The notes under the pieces: generated by a model
Seen by the model: only the letters and a program-made list of their open reading frames with translations
What the model was told of the DNA's origin: nothing
The model's database searches: none
In this document: positions 47,349 to 56,496 of the stretch, piece after piece
How positions within the stretch are numbered: the stretch's first letter is position 1
Layout of the letters: each line of letters begins with the position of its first letter
Translations under genes and position numbers: made by a program
Origin: JAAYLU01 sp964458805
GTDB lineage: Bacteria > Synergistota > Synergistia > Synergistales > Aminobacteriaceae
Reading direction: 5' to 3'
Length of the DNA stretch: 64,000 nucleotides
Assembly: GCA_964458805.1 (NCBI GenBank)
Contig: CAYWKH010000001.1
Coordinates: forward strand, 34,605 to 98,604

Positions 47349-47782
47349 GGGTAAAGAAGGCTACCGAGGAGACCCTGGGCGGGGGTGAGTTCGGCAGGGC
47401 CATAAAACGGGATGGACACGGGCCCGCCGACGGGGCGAAGGCCGCGCCGGTATTCACGGCCTCGCTGGAGGACGCCGAGCTGCGCGAGCTCCTGGAGCGG
47501 ATAGACGCCGTAGGAAGGAAGCTCACGGTCTTCCCGGCCGAAGCCCTGCTGTTGCAGTATAAAAAACTGGTGGCGGAGGCACTGCGCCGCGCGGTCAACG
47601 GACTCAGGGTCAGACGCGACATGAAGTGGCGAATGGGGGACAGGAACTTCTTCGTCATAGTGGAGAGGACGGACTCGCTGTTGGGCGAATTGGAGGCGGC
47701 CTTCACGCGAGAGGGAGAGCGGGTCAGGACTCACAGGATAATGGAGGAGATAAAGGGATGTCTGTTCTCCCTCCTCTTTTGA
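47345..47782 (+). CDS. yaaR: YaaR family protein (DUF327)
   Basis: Uncharacterised small helical protein. 145 residues; the DUF327 core (AELRELLERIDAVGRKL, then YKKLVAEALRRAV and DRNFFVIVERTDSLL) is recognisable. The GTG at 47345 is inside the tmk stop, with GGAGGAG about eight bases before. Its location between tmk and holB, as in Bacillus, is the strongest support. It overlaps holB by 25 bases. Function unknown. Confidence 0.8.
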   Translation: MRVKKATEETLGGGEFGRAIKRDGHGPADGAKAAPVFTASLEDAELRELLERIDAVGRKLTVFPAEALLLQYKKLVAEALRRAVNGLRVRRDMKWRMGDRNFFVIVERTDSLLGELEAAFTREGERVRTHRIMEEIKGCLFSLLF

Positions 47783-48564
47783 ACCGGGTCGAGCTCCGCC
47801 CGCGGACGGCTTCGTGGAGCGAGACCGAGGCATGGGAGCGGGTAATGAGCCTGATCGGCGAAGGCTCGTTCCCGCACTGCTGTGCAATGGTCATTCCGGG
47901 GGATCTTCAGGGAGAGGCGGCCGTCGCCGCGGCGAAGCTGTTGCTGTGCGACAGCAGGCGCGGCGGCGACGGGTGCGGGTCCTGCGCCTCCTGGACGGGG
48001 CAGGGTCACCCCGACCTCCTCGCCTGCGGCGAACCGATGAAGCCGCCAACGATCGCGGAGTGCCGCGGAGTAATTCAGGCTGCCGCCTACCGGCCGGTCG
48101 TCTCCGACGGGAGGGTCGTGGTGGTCTACTCCGCCGACAGGATGCTCCTACCGGCGGCCAACAGCCTGCTGAAGCTCGCCGAGGAGCCTCCCGACGGGGT
48201 GCTCCTGCTGCTCATGGTCGAGGAGGAGGAACTGCTGCTCCCGACCCTGAGGAGTCGGTCGTGGATCATCTCTCTCCCGTCGCATCGGGAGGATGAGGGG
48301 CTACCCCCGCCGGGGACGCCGCATGAGTGGGCGCGCTGGATGGAGGACAACTCGGCCTCGGAGGTCGACTCCCTCGCCGGAATGCTAGTCTCTTGGGCGT
48401 CCTGGGAGGCGCGCCGCGGCGACTTCGAGAGGGCGGCCGTCCTGGAGCGTCTCAGGCTGGTGATCCAGACCAAGCGTCTTTCCCGGACCATGGCTTTCGA
48501 TTTAATAGTATTGGTTCTCAAGGAGGGTTTTGTTTTTGAGCATTCATTTGGCGATCTTTGGTAA
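47758..48564 (+). CDS. holB: DNA polymerase III delta-prime-like subunit
   Basis: Clamp-loader delta-prime. The AAA-like fold is suggested by VVVVYSADRMLLPAANSLLKLAEEPPDGVLLLLM, a strong delta-prime/gamma signature with the sensor region LRSRSW. As in other delta-prime proteins the P-loop is degenerate (IPGDLQGEA). Two CxxC-like pairs (CDSRRGGDGCGSC) may bind zinc. 268 residues. Start ATG 47758 lies in yaaR. Sequence is divergent; context raises confidence. Confidence 0.82.
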   Translation: MSVLPPLLNRVELRPRTASWSETEAWERVMSLIGEGSFPHCCAMVIPGDLQGEAAVAAAKLLLCDSRRGGDGCGSCASWTGQGHPDLLACGEPMKPPTIAECRGVIQAAAYRPVVSDGRVVVVYSADRMLLPAANSLLKLAEEPPDGVLLLLMVEEEELLLPTLRSRSWIISLPSHREDEGLPPPGTPHEWARWMEDNSASEVDSLAGMLVSWASWEARRGDFERAAVLERLRLVIQTKRLSRTMAFDLIVLVLKEGFVFEHSFGDLW

Positions 48565-50062
48565 GCCTCGATACCTCGGGCTTCTGGACATAACGGAGCC
48601 CTTCCCGGCAAGGGGCGCCCCCCTCGTGGTGGAGACGATGCGGGGTACCGAGATGGCCCTTCTGGGCGGGGCCCTCTCATCCGAGCAGGAGGCGCGCTAC
48701 CGCGCGTCGTGCAACGAAGATGCCTCGGACAGCCAGGTCAAGGGCGGGGAGCCCATCCTCCAGGAGATCGCGTTCGCAAGGATGGCAACCTGCGAGGACA
48801 TCGACGCCGCGTCGTACGCGAGGGAGGAGGAGGAGCACGTCCTGGTGAAGGCCAGGGCACTGCTCTCGAACCACAGCCTTCTGATGAAGCTGGTCGACGT
48901 GGAGTACCTGCTGGACAGGAAGAAGCTCTTCTTTTACTTTACCTCCGAGCAGAGGGTCGACTTCAGGGCCTACGTAAGGGATCTCGCCAAGGAGTTCAGG
49001 ACGCGGATAGAATTGAGGCAGATCGGCGTGCGGGACGAGGCGAAGACCGTCAAGGGCATAGCCCCCTGTGGCCTCGAGTGCTGTTGCAGTCGCTGGTTGC
49101 ACAGGTTCACCCCCATCTGCATAAAAATGGTCAAGGAGCAGAACCTCGCTCTCAACCCCACCAAGATATCGGGCATATGCGGAAGGCTGATGTGCTGCAT
49201 GTCCTACGAGCATTCATCTTACGGGGCACTGTGGAAGTCGCTTCCCAATCCCGGGTCCAAGATCCGCACCCAGGGCGGGAATTATATCCTCGACGGAGTC
49301 GAGCTATCGTCAGATTCAGTAAGGATAAGAAAACCGGACGGTGGGAGTGTCCTAGTAGCGGTAGATTCCTTCGACCGCTTCAAGGAGGCCGTCATGGAGG
49401 GGCGCGATTGGGAGGATTCCGCCAGGGGAACGCGCGAGTTCGGACTGTTCGACGAACGGGCGGAGAGACCTGCGCGCGGACGACCGGGCGACCGGGGCGC
49501 TTATCGCAAGAGGGCTGCCGACCTTTCCGAGTCGGAGAAGACTGCGCCCGGGGCGCGACAGGCCCGAGCCGATGATAGGAGAGCGCCCGACCCCGGCGCG
49601 GATGGCGAGGGCAGGAGCGCGCAGAGGCAGGAGGGACCCTCCGGCCCCCCTGTGGCGAGCGAGGGCGCGAAGTCGGCCAAGAAGCGCAGGAGAAGAAAGC
49701 CGGCGCCGCATGACGTGCAGGGTAAAAAAGAAGGAGCGGAGGAGGTGCGTCCCAGGGAGGTCGACAGGAAGGACCAGCCCGACGCCAGGCGGCCGGCCGG
49801 CCGTCGTCACGGCGGGCACCCCGGCAAGGACCGGGTCGAACAGGGACAGGACAAACCTCGCCAGGCAGCGCAAAGGCCGGAAGAGGGAGCTCCCGGGCAG
49901 GGCAGGGACGTCAAGCAGGACGGGAAGCGGGACGCTACGCGTCCGCCCTTTAAAAAGAGACGCCCCGTAAAGGGCCAGGAGGGGAACAGGGAGGCCAAGG
50001 ACGACCGCGAAAATCGGGGTCCCGGGGATCATCACGGTCGCGAGCAGTCGAAAGAAACGTAA
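48536..50062 (+). CDS. ricT: PSP1-domain protein RicT (YaaT) with a long charged tail
   Basis: RicT, with RicA and RicF in Bacillus, binds Fe-S clusters and helps RNase Y mature mRNAs. The PSP1 domain spans about residues 1-270, and CGLECCCSRWL plus ICGRLMCCMSYE supply the cysteines. After residue 300 some 200 residues are disordered, rich in Arg, Lys, Glu, Asp, Gly and Pro (KKRRRRK, KKRRP blocks). Bacillus RicT lacks this. The TTG at 48536 is eight bases after AGGAGGG. 508 residues. The tail may bind RNA. Confidence 0.85.
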   Translation: MSIHLAIFGKPRYLGLLDITEPFPARGAPLVVETMRGTEMALLGGALSSEQEARYRASCNEDASDSQVKGGEPILQEIAFARMATCEDIDAASYAREEEEHVLVKARALLSNHSLLMKLVDVEYLLDRKKLFFYFTSEQRVDFRAYVRDLAKEFRTRIELRQIGVRDEAKTVKGIAPCGLECCCSRWLHRFTPICIKMVKEQNLALNPTKISGICGRLMCCMSYEHSSYGALWKSLPNPGSKIRTQGGNYILDGVELSSDSVRIRKPDGGSVLVAVDSFDRFKEAVMEGRDWEDSARGTREFGLFDERAERPARGRPGDRGAYRKRAADLSESEKTAPGARQARADDRRAPDPGADGEGRSAQRQEGPSGPPVASEGAKSAKKRRRRKPAPHDVQGKKEGAEEVRPREVDRKDQPDARRPAGRRHGGHPGKDRVEQGQDKPRQAAQRPEEGAPGQGRDVKQDGKRDATRPPFKKRRPVKGQEGNREAKDDRENRGPGDHHGREQSKET

Positions 50063-50089
50063 CAACAGACGGGAGGAGAGCTTTCAACG

Positions 50090-51010
50090 ATGTCCTTTTT
50101 TGAAAGACTGAGGCTTGGCCTTCAGGGCGTGAGAAAAAAATGGAGCGAGGGGCTTTCGGGACTCTTCTCCGGAGGCGTGATCGATCCCGAGTTCTGGGAC
50201 CGCCTGGAGGAGGTCTTGATAAGCGGGGACGTCGGCGCGGCGCTGTCGCAGAGCCTGGTCGAACAGCTGAAACAGGCGGCGCGCGAGCGCAGGGTCACCA
50301 CCACCGAGGGGCTTTACGGTCTCTTCGCCTCGATCCTGGCGCAGCGCCTGTCCGAAGTGCCCCTGATGGGCTGCCCGGTCGAGCCTGAAAAAGGCGTGTT
50401 GACGATCGTCCTCCTGGTCGGAGTGAATGGGAGCGGGAAGACTACCACGGCCGGAAAACTGGCCTGTAAATGGGCCAAAGAGGGGCTGGAGGTCATCATG
50501 GCCGCGTCCGACACGTTCCGGGCAGCGGCGGCGGAGCAGTTGAAAATATGGGGGGAGCGGTCCGGGGTAAGAGTGGTCGCCCAGCAGCAGGGAAGCGACG
50601 CCGCGGCCGTGGCCTTCGACGCCCTCGCCGCGGCCAGGTCCAGCGGCGCCGATGTCCTGATCGTCGACACGGCGGGGCGTCTCCACTCGAAGCACAACCT
50701 CATGGAGGAGCTTAAAAAAATCGCGAGGATCCTCGACAGGGAGAGAGGGGAGTCGAAACTCGAGACGCTGCTGGTGCTGGACTCGGTCATGGGACAGAAC
50801 GGCCTGGCCCAGGCCAAGACCTTCAACTCGGCGCTCTCCCTTTCCGGGGTGGTCCTCACCAAGTACGACAACACCGCGAAGGGCGGCATCATACTGGCCA
50901 TAGCCGACGAGATGAAGACGCCGGTCAGGTACGTCGGGTTGGGAGAGGGGGAGGACGACCTGCGCCCGTTCGACGTGGAGGAGTTCGTCAGGGCGCTTCT
51001 CGAGGAATGA
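50090..51010 (+). CDS. ftsY: Signal recognition particle receptor FtsY
   Basis: SRP GTPase docking ribosomes to the membrane. The NG domain is complete: G1 GVNGSGKTTTAGKLA near 105, AASDTFRAAAAEQL, DTAGRLHSKHNLMEEL, TKYDNTAKGG and VGLGEGEDDLRPF. The acidic A domain of Escherichia coli is absent, replaced by a short amphipathic basic N-terminus (FFERLRLGLQGVRKKW), as in many short FtsY. 306 residues. Confidence 0.96.
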   Translation: MSFFERLRLGLQGVRKKWSEGLSGLFSGGVIDPEFWDRLEEVLISGDVGAALSQSLVEQLKQAARERRVTTTEGLYGLFASILAQRLSEVPLMGCPVEPEKGVLTIVLLVGVNGSGKTTTAGKLACKWAKEGLEVIMAASDTFRAAAAEQLKIWGERSGVRVVAQQQGSDAAAVAFDALAAARSSGADVLIVDTAGRLHSKHNLMEELKKIARILDRERGESKLETLLVLDSVMGQNGLAQAKTFNSALSLSGVVLTKYDNTAKGGIILAIADEMKTPVRYVGLGEGEDDLRPFDVEEFVRALLEE

Positions 51011-51840
51011 AAATGCAGGACGAAAGACGGGATAATTCTGAAGGGAGCACTACGATTCAATCTCCTCTCCCCGTGCTGCTGAGATCCCTGTACCTGCACG
51101 GGGTGGAGTACTGCGCGCTGGCGGGCGCGGACAGGTGCGACGTCTACACGAAGGACCAGATCGTATCCCTGCTGGAGCGTGGGGACACGGACAGGACGGT
51201 CTGCGAGGCCATCGCGCAGCTAGAGCCGGGCACATTCGCCTGCGGTCGCCACGAGGGCGCGCTTGACTCCGCCACCCCGGTGTTGCTGGTGACCAGCACG
51301 GGCTCGGAGGTGGTGGCCGCATCCTCGATACCCGAGACCAAGCGCCCGAAAAACAGGAAGACCCGGGCGAAAAAGGCCGTCCCCGCGTCGCCCTCGTGGT
51401 GGGATGCTCCCATCCCGCTGGCGATGTGCGCGGAAACGGGAATCGTGCTTAATCCGGCCGGGAGGCTGCTGCTGGCGGGGCTCTCCCTCCCCCCGGTTCA
51501 GCGCGAGGAAGCGCGGTCGGACGAGTTCATCCTCGAGGCCGCTGGCCGGGGCGGGACAGGCGCGTCCAGCAGCAGGCAGTTCCTGTTCGAGCGCCTGGAC
51601 GGGACGGTCTACCTCGTACAGGACGTGACCGAGGACCTTCGGAGCGCCGGGGAGATGGCGTGGCTGGCCTCCGTGGGCCAGGCCTTCATCTCGCGCTTCA
51701 AGTGTCGCGGCAGGCCGGTCAGGCAGGTGAGGTCCGCGGAGCGCCCCGTCGACTGCGACCCCGAGGATTGCATGGCGTGCATCTGGGAGGGGGAGTTGCT
51801 CGGCTACGTGTGTCTTGGCGGGCCACCCCAAAAAAAATGA
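51007..51840 (+). CDS. Conserved-looking protein of unknown function after ftsY
   Basis: Not recognised. 277 residues, soluble, no signal or membrane segment. The start ATG overlaps the ftsY stop (ATGA). A basic linker (KRPKNRKTRAKKA, about residues 110-122) separates two parts; the C-terminal half ends with a cysteine cluster (CDPEDCMACIWEGELLGYVC). The segment FLFERLDGTVYLVQDVTEDLR is PAS-like in rhythm, but this is weak. It overlaps the DUF4416 gene by four bases, so ftsY and both following genes are probably one transcript. Confidence 0.65.
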   Translation: MKMQDERRDNSEGSTTIQSPLPVLLRSLYLHGVEYCALAGADRCDVYTKDQIVSLLERGDTDRTVCEAIAQLEPGTFACGRHEGALDSATPVLLVTSTGSEVVAASSIPETKRPKNRKTRAKKAVPASPSWWDAPIPLAMCAETGIVLNPAGRLLLAGLSLPPVQREEARSDEFILEAAGRGGTGASSSRQFLFERLDGTVYLVQDVTEDLRSAGEMAWLASVGQAFISRFKCRGRPVRQVRSAERPVDCDPEDCMACIWEGELLGYVCLGGPPQKK

Positions 51841-52385
51841 TCGACCAGGAGGTCTTTTACCCGGTAAAACTGATCACCGGAGTTCTCTTCCCGGACGAGG
51901 AGCTGTGGCAGTGGACGAAGAGCGCTCTTGCTGAGCGATGGGGTGCGCACGAGGACGAGAGCGAACCCCTGCTCTTCTCATCCGTCACCGACTATTACGC
52001 GGATATCGCCCCGGTGCTCTATCGCGGCTTCCTGTCGTTCGGCGGACTGAGGGACGCGTCCTGCCTCGGAGAATGGAAGATGGCCGCCTGCGAGACGGAG
52101 GCCCTCAGCGGCGTACCCAGGAGGGTGAACATTGATCCGGGCTACCTTGACGGTGCCAGGCTCGTCCTCGCATCGACGAAGGACCATGCGCACCGCGTCT
52201 ACCTGGGAGGGGGCATGCACGCCGAGGTCACGCTCCGCTACAGGCAGGGGAGGTGGACGCCCTTCGACTACACTTTCCCCGACTTCTCCGACGGGCGCTA
52301 CTACGAGTTTCTGTCCCGCGTTCGAAAGCGCTGGCTGGACGAGATGACCGAAAGGAGGAGATTCGATAGCCGACCATCGCGTTAG
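51837..52385 (+). CDS. DUF4416 family protein
   Basis: A 182-residue protein matching DUF4416: PVKLITGVLFPDEELW at the start, NIDPGYLDGARLVLASTKDHAHRVYLG in the middle and TFPDFSDGRYYEFLSRVRKRW at the end. Function unknown; the family is found in anaerobes. The ATG lies in an A7 run at the end of the previous gene, which could also favour slippage. Confidence 0.78.
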   Translation: MIDQEVFYPVKLITGVLFPDEELWQWTKSALAERWGAHEDESEPLLFSSVTDYYADIAPVLYRGFLSFGGLRDASCLGEWKMAACETEALSGVPRRVNIDPGYLDGARLVLASTKDHAHRVYLGGGMHAEVTLRYRQGRWTPFDYTFPDFSDGRYYEFLSRVRKRWLDEMTERRRFDSRPSR

Positions 52386-52436
52386 GATTCCATCAAGTCG
52401 GTCCTAAAGTATTTAGTTCACAAGGAGGATATGCTG

Positions 52437-53450
52437 ATGTGCCCTGCTGGACTTTTTGCTGCTGACAGGAACCTTGCCCTTGAGTTGGTGCGTGCTACCG
52501 AGGCCGCGGCCATGGCCGCCGGCAGATGGATGGGACGGGGCGACAAGAACGCCGTCGACGGCGCCGCCGTGAACGCCCTCCGCTACATGCTGAACACGGT
52601 CCCGATGTCGGGAGTCGTGGTTATAGGTGAAGGAGAGAAGGACGAGGCCCCCATGCTATTCAACGGGGAGCACCTGGGCGCCGAGCACGAGCCCGAGGTG
52701 GACATCGCGGTGGACCCCATCGACGGCACCAGGCTGACCGCCCTGGGCCTGTCGGGGGCCATCAGCGTCGTAGCCCTGTCCGACAGAGGCTCCATGTTCA
52801 ACCCCAGGAACATCTTCTACATGAACAAGCTGGTCGTGGGTCCCGAGGGCGCGGACGTGATCGACATCAACATCTCCCCCGAGGACAATATTGCCCGAGT
52901 GGCCAAGGCAAAGAAGAAGGCTCTCGACGATATCACCGTCGTCGTGCTCGACAGGCCCCGAAACGACGGGATCAAAGAGGGCATAAGGAACGCGGGGGCG
53001 CGCATCAAGCTGATTCCCGACGGAGACATCGCCGGGGCCCTCCTGACATGCAAGGACCACGGAGGCGCCGACCTCCTGATGGGCATCGGCGGTTCCCCCG
53101 AGGCCGTCATAACCGCCTGCGCCATAAAGTGCCTGGGGGGCAACATGCAGTGCAAGCTGTGGCCCCGCAACGAGACCGACGTCGAGGAGGCGCGCGGCCG
53201 AGGACTCTCGCTGGACCAGGTGCTGACCATTCACGATCTCGTAAAGGGCGACAACATCTTCTTCGCAGCCACCGGCGTCACGGACGGCGAGCTCCTGCGG
53301 GGAGTCCGCTACGAAGGGCGGCAGATCCGGACCAGCTCGATGGTCATGCGCTCAAGGAGCGGCACGATTCGCTTCGTCGACAGCATCCACGCGCCGAAGA
53401 AGCTGTCCGTCCTGTCCAGGGACAGCGGGATAGACTACGGGTCCCTGTAG
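52437..53450 (+). CDS. glpX: Class II fructose-1,6-bisphosphatase GlpX
   Basis: Gluconeogenic phosphatase. The metal-dependent phosphatase motifs are intact: GEGEKDEAPML, AVDPIDGTRLT, and GIGGSPEAVITACAIKCLGG. 337 residues. The second ATG (52437) is preferred because AGGAGG is eight bases before; the first is only two bases away. It implies hexose synthesis from fermentation products. Confidence 0.94.
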   Translation: MCPAGLFAADRNLALELVRATEAAAMAAGRWMGRGDKNAVDGAAVNALRYMLNTVPMSGVVVIGEGEKDEAPMLFNGEHLGAEHEPEVDIAVDPIDGTRLTALGLSGAISVVALSDRGSMFNPRNIFYMNKLVVGPEGADVIDINISPEDNIARVAKAKKKALDDITVVVLDRPRNDGIKEGIRNAGARIKLIPDGDIAGALLTCKDHGGADLLMGIGGSPEAVITACAIKCLGGNMQCKLWPRNETDVEEARGRGLSLDQVLTIHDLVKGDNIFFAATGVTDGELLRGVRYEGRQIRTSSMVMRSRSGTIRFVDSIHAPKKLSVLSRDSGIDYGSL

Positions 53451-53471
53451 GCGAGCCTTTTCGTCTTTCCG

Positions 53472-53508
53472 GGGCAGGCGGCCGGGGCCGGAGTTCGCCC
53501 GCCTGCCC
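53472..53508. terminator. GC-rich hairpin between convergent glpX and hypF
   Basis: GGGCAGGCGG/CCGCCTGCCC with a 17-base loop between the two gene ends. No T-run on either strand, so termination is uncertain. Confidence 0.35.
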
Positions 53509-53521
53509 TCGTTAAGCCCGG

Positions 53522-55803
53522 TCAACCGCGTCTCGCCGCGATCACGGCCTGTCCGGCCGACACGCACTCGTCGTTCGGGGGCAGCAGCCTGTGCAGGAGA
53601 GGTTGGATACCATTGGCGACCAGGTATCTGCGCGTCGCGGCGAGCAGCCTCCTGTTCTGCCAGACCCCGCCGGACAGTGCGGCAAAGCGCACGCCGGTCT
53701 CCTCGCCTATCCTGCCGCAGATCTCCGCCGTCGCCACGGCCAGCCCGTCGTGGACGCCGCCCGCTATCTCGGCGATTGGCCGCGATCCCGTCGACTCCAC
53801 CACCCACCTGACCGCGGGCCTCCAGTCGATAAGCCACGAGTCGCCCTCGCGCATCACCCCGAACGGCGCGCGCAGGGACCCGGTGGCCATGGCCTCCAGC
53901 TCCATCGCGGCCTGTCCGTCGTATGTGATCACGCTGCGGAGGCCGAGAAGGGCGGCTACGGCGTCGAAGAACCTGCCGCATGACGTGGTCCTTGGCGACG
54001 CGGGCAGGATATCCAGCACCGTGCCATATTTCGTCGAGTGCTCGGGCCAGCGGGCACAGGCCAGCTCAAGCGCCCTCTCCCTTCCGTAGACGTCATGCAG
54101 AAGGCCCAGCGCGTATCGCCAGGGTGCCATGACCGAGGCGTCGCCGCCGGGCAGGCGCGAGGGGAGAAAGTGCCCGGCGCGGACGTATCCGGACGCGTCC
54201 CCGACCAGGAACTCCCCGCCCCATATATCCCCGTCCTCCCCGTAGCCGGTCCCGTCGAAGATTACGCCGCAGGACCTCTCGTCAACCCCGTTCTCGAACA
54301 GGCAGGCCGCGAAATGGGCGTGGTGGTGCTGCACGGCGGTCGTGCGGGCGCCGAGCTCCGCAGCCAGCCTCTTTGCGGCCCGGGAGGACAGGTATTGAGG
54401 GTGCATATCGTAGGCGATCACGTCGGGCTTCAATTCGTACAGCCTCATGAAGTGCTCCAGCGCCCTGTTGTAGTACTCCAGCGTCTCCCTCTGCTTCATA
54501 TCCCCCAGGTACTGCCCCGGGAGCAGGGAATCCCCCCGCAGGAAGCAGAAGCTGCCCTTCATCTCCGCCCCGGCGCCAAGTACGACCCCGTCGTGCTCGC
54601 GCGACAGCCGCGCTGGCATCGGCAACGGAGTGTAGCCCCTGCCCCTGCGAAGCAGAAAGTAGGATCGGCCAATCACGGCCGCGACCGAGTCGTCTATCGG
54701 CATGTGAATTACGCGGTCGGTGAACAGGAAAAAGTCGACGATCCGCGACAGCCCCGCCAGCGCCTCCGCATTGTCCGAGACGATGGGCGCGTCGGAGAAG
54801 TTGGCGCTCGTCATCACCAGCGCCCCCTGATCCTCGAGCAGCAGGTGGTGCAGCGGGGTGTAGGGAAGCATCACCCCGAGCGTCCTCTGGCCGGGGGCGA
54901 CCAGCGGAGAGACGCGCCCCGGCATCCTGGCGCAGCAGAGCACTATCGGCGCGGCGGGGGACAGCAACAGCCTCCTCGCCGAGGATGGGAGACGGGCCAG
55001 CCTCTCCGCCTCGCGAATCGAGGCGGCCATTACGGCGAACGGCTTGTGAGGCCTCCTCTTGCGCTCGCGCAGCAGGGCCACTGTCTCGTCCCGAAAGGGA
55101 GTGCAGGCTATGTGGAATCCCCCTATCCCCTTCACCGCCCCGATCCGCCCCTGCCCCAGGAGGCGCGAGCACATCCGCACCGCGTCGTCGCCGCTCGCGA
55201 GCTCCCTGCCGGTCGAGTCCGTCAGCCAAACCGAAGGTCCGCACTCCGGGCAGGCGTTCGGCTCTGCGTGAAACCTCCTGCTCAGGGGATCGACGTACTC
55301 CCTCTCGCATTCGGGGCACATGGTGAACACGCTCATGGTGGTATTAGGNNNNNNNNNNCGTAGGGTAGTTCGCTTATAATAGTGTAGCGGGGGCCGCAAT
55401 CGGTGCAGTTTATGAAAGGGTAACGGTAGCGCCGGTCGGAGGGGTCCCTCATCTCCGCCAGGCACCTCCCGCACACGGCCAGGTCCGCCGGGATCAACGC
55501 AGTCTGCCGCCCCTCCCTGCGGCTGCGGGCGATCTGGAACCCGTCCGGGGGGTGCGGCGACTCCCGCCTCTCCTCCATGACGCTCACCGAGGTAATGGAG
55601 GAGGCGGGGGGGCTTTCGCCGACCAGACGCTGAAGGAATATGTCGAGCGCTGCCTCCGTGCCGTGAAGCTCCATCTCCACGCCCCGGGAGGAGTTCAGGG
55701 CATACCCGCGTATCCCCTCGGAGTCGGCAAGCCTGGCACAGAAGGGGCGAAAGCCGACTCCCTGGACTATACCTGAAACGAGGATCCTTGTTTGAAAGAG
55801 CAT
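53522..55803 (-). CDS. hypF: Carbamoyltransferase HypF (interrupted by an assembly gap)
   Basis: Makes the CN ligands of [NiFe] hydrogenases from carbamoyl phosphate. An acylphosphatase domain (VSGIVQGVGFRPF, residues 9-21), zinc fingers (CGRCLAE, CTDCGP; then CPECEREYVDP, CPECGP), a YrdC domain and a Kae1-like domain (HHHAHFAACL, FDGTGYGEDGDIWGGEF) are all present. Ten N at 55349-55358 fall in the PYDRPNTTM motif: Y precedes and PNTTM follows. Restoring DR after the residual G needs five bases. GGAGG precedes ATG 55803. No other hyp or hydrogenase genes are here. Confidence 0.92.
55349..55358. other. Assembly gap (10 N) inside hypF
   Basis: Family motif PYDRPNTTM predicts five missing bases (encoding DR with the flanking G), not ten; any length of five plus a multiple of three keeps the frame. 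Confidence 0.93.
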
Positions 55804-55873
55804 TGACAAACCTCCGTTCTTGGAGCATTTTAATACAAACGTTGAAGAAAAGCGGAAGAGAGGGGGAGATCTT

Positions 55874-56401
55874 TTGTCCAAACTGGAGAGAGGCTACGTC
55901 CAGGTCTACATGGGAGACGGCAAGGGGAAGACCACGAGCGCGCTGGGCATGGCCCTGAGGATGTCCGGGCATGGAGGAAAGACTATCATCGTGCAGTTCA
56001 TGAAGGGGTGGCCCTACAGCGAGGCGACTGCCCTGGCCTGTCTTCCCGGGGTCGAACTCGTCCAGACCGGGACCGCGGATTTCGTCTACCCGGACAGGAT
56101 AGGGGCCGTTGACTACGAGGAGGCTGAGCGCGGACTCTCCGCAGCCAGGGAGGCCGTTCTCTCGGGGAGGTACGACCTCGTGATCCTGGACGAGCTTAAC
56201 GTCGCTCTCTCCTTTGGACTGCTCGAGCTCGGCGACGTATTGGACCTGATCGACAACAGGCCGCACCACGTCGAGCTGGTGCTCACCGGCAGAAATCCTC
56301 CGCAGGAGATCATCGACAGGGCCGACCTGGTGACAGAGATGCTGGAGGTCCGCCATCACTACAGAAAAGGAGTCCTGGCCCGAAAAGGGATAGACTGCTG
56401 A
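55874..56401 (+). CDS. cobO: Cob(I)alamin adenosyltransferase (CobO/BtuR)
   Basis: Adenosylates corrinoids. The P-loop YMGDGKGKTTSALGMALR near residue 11, QFMKGW and LDELNVALSFGLL identify CobO. 175 residues from TTG 55874, five bases after GGGGGAG. An earlier TTG at 55820 falls in the likely promoter region (TTGACA at 55803) and adds unconserved residues. It is divergent from hypF. Adenosylcobalamin would serve mutases or amino-acid fermentation enzymes. Confidence 0.92.
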   Translation: MSKLERGYVQVYMGDGKGKTTSALGMALRMSGHGGKTIIVQFMKGWPYSEATALACLPGVELVQTGTADFVYPDRIGAVDYEEAERGLSAAREAVLSGRYDLVILDELNVALSFGLLELGDVLDLIDNRPHHVELVLTGRNPPQEIIDRADLVTEMLEVRHHYRKGVLARKGIDC

Positions 56402-56496
56402 GCCTCGGCCTACGTTGTGTACTGGCAGTACCGGCTCCTCTGGGCGGGACGCCATGTTTCTTTGGGTAAAAAAACGACAATTCTGGAGGTGCCGTC

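Noticed and set aside
53522..56455. 977-codon minus-strand frame extending past hypF
   Set aside because: The part beyond the gap is in the wrong frame and antisense to cobO; the real HypF N-terminus lies in another frame.
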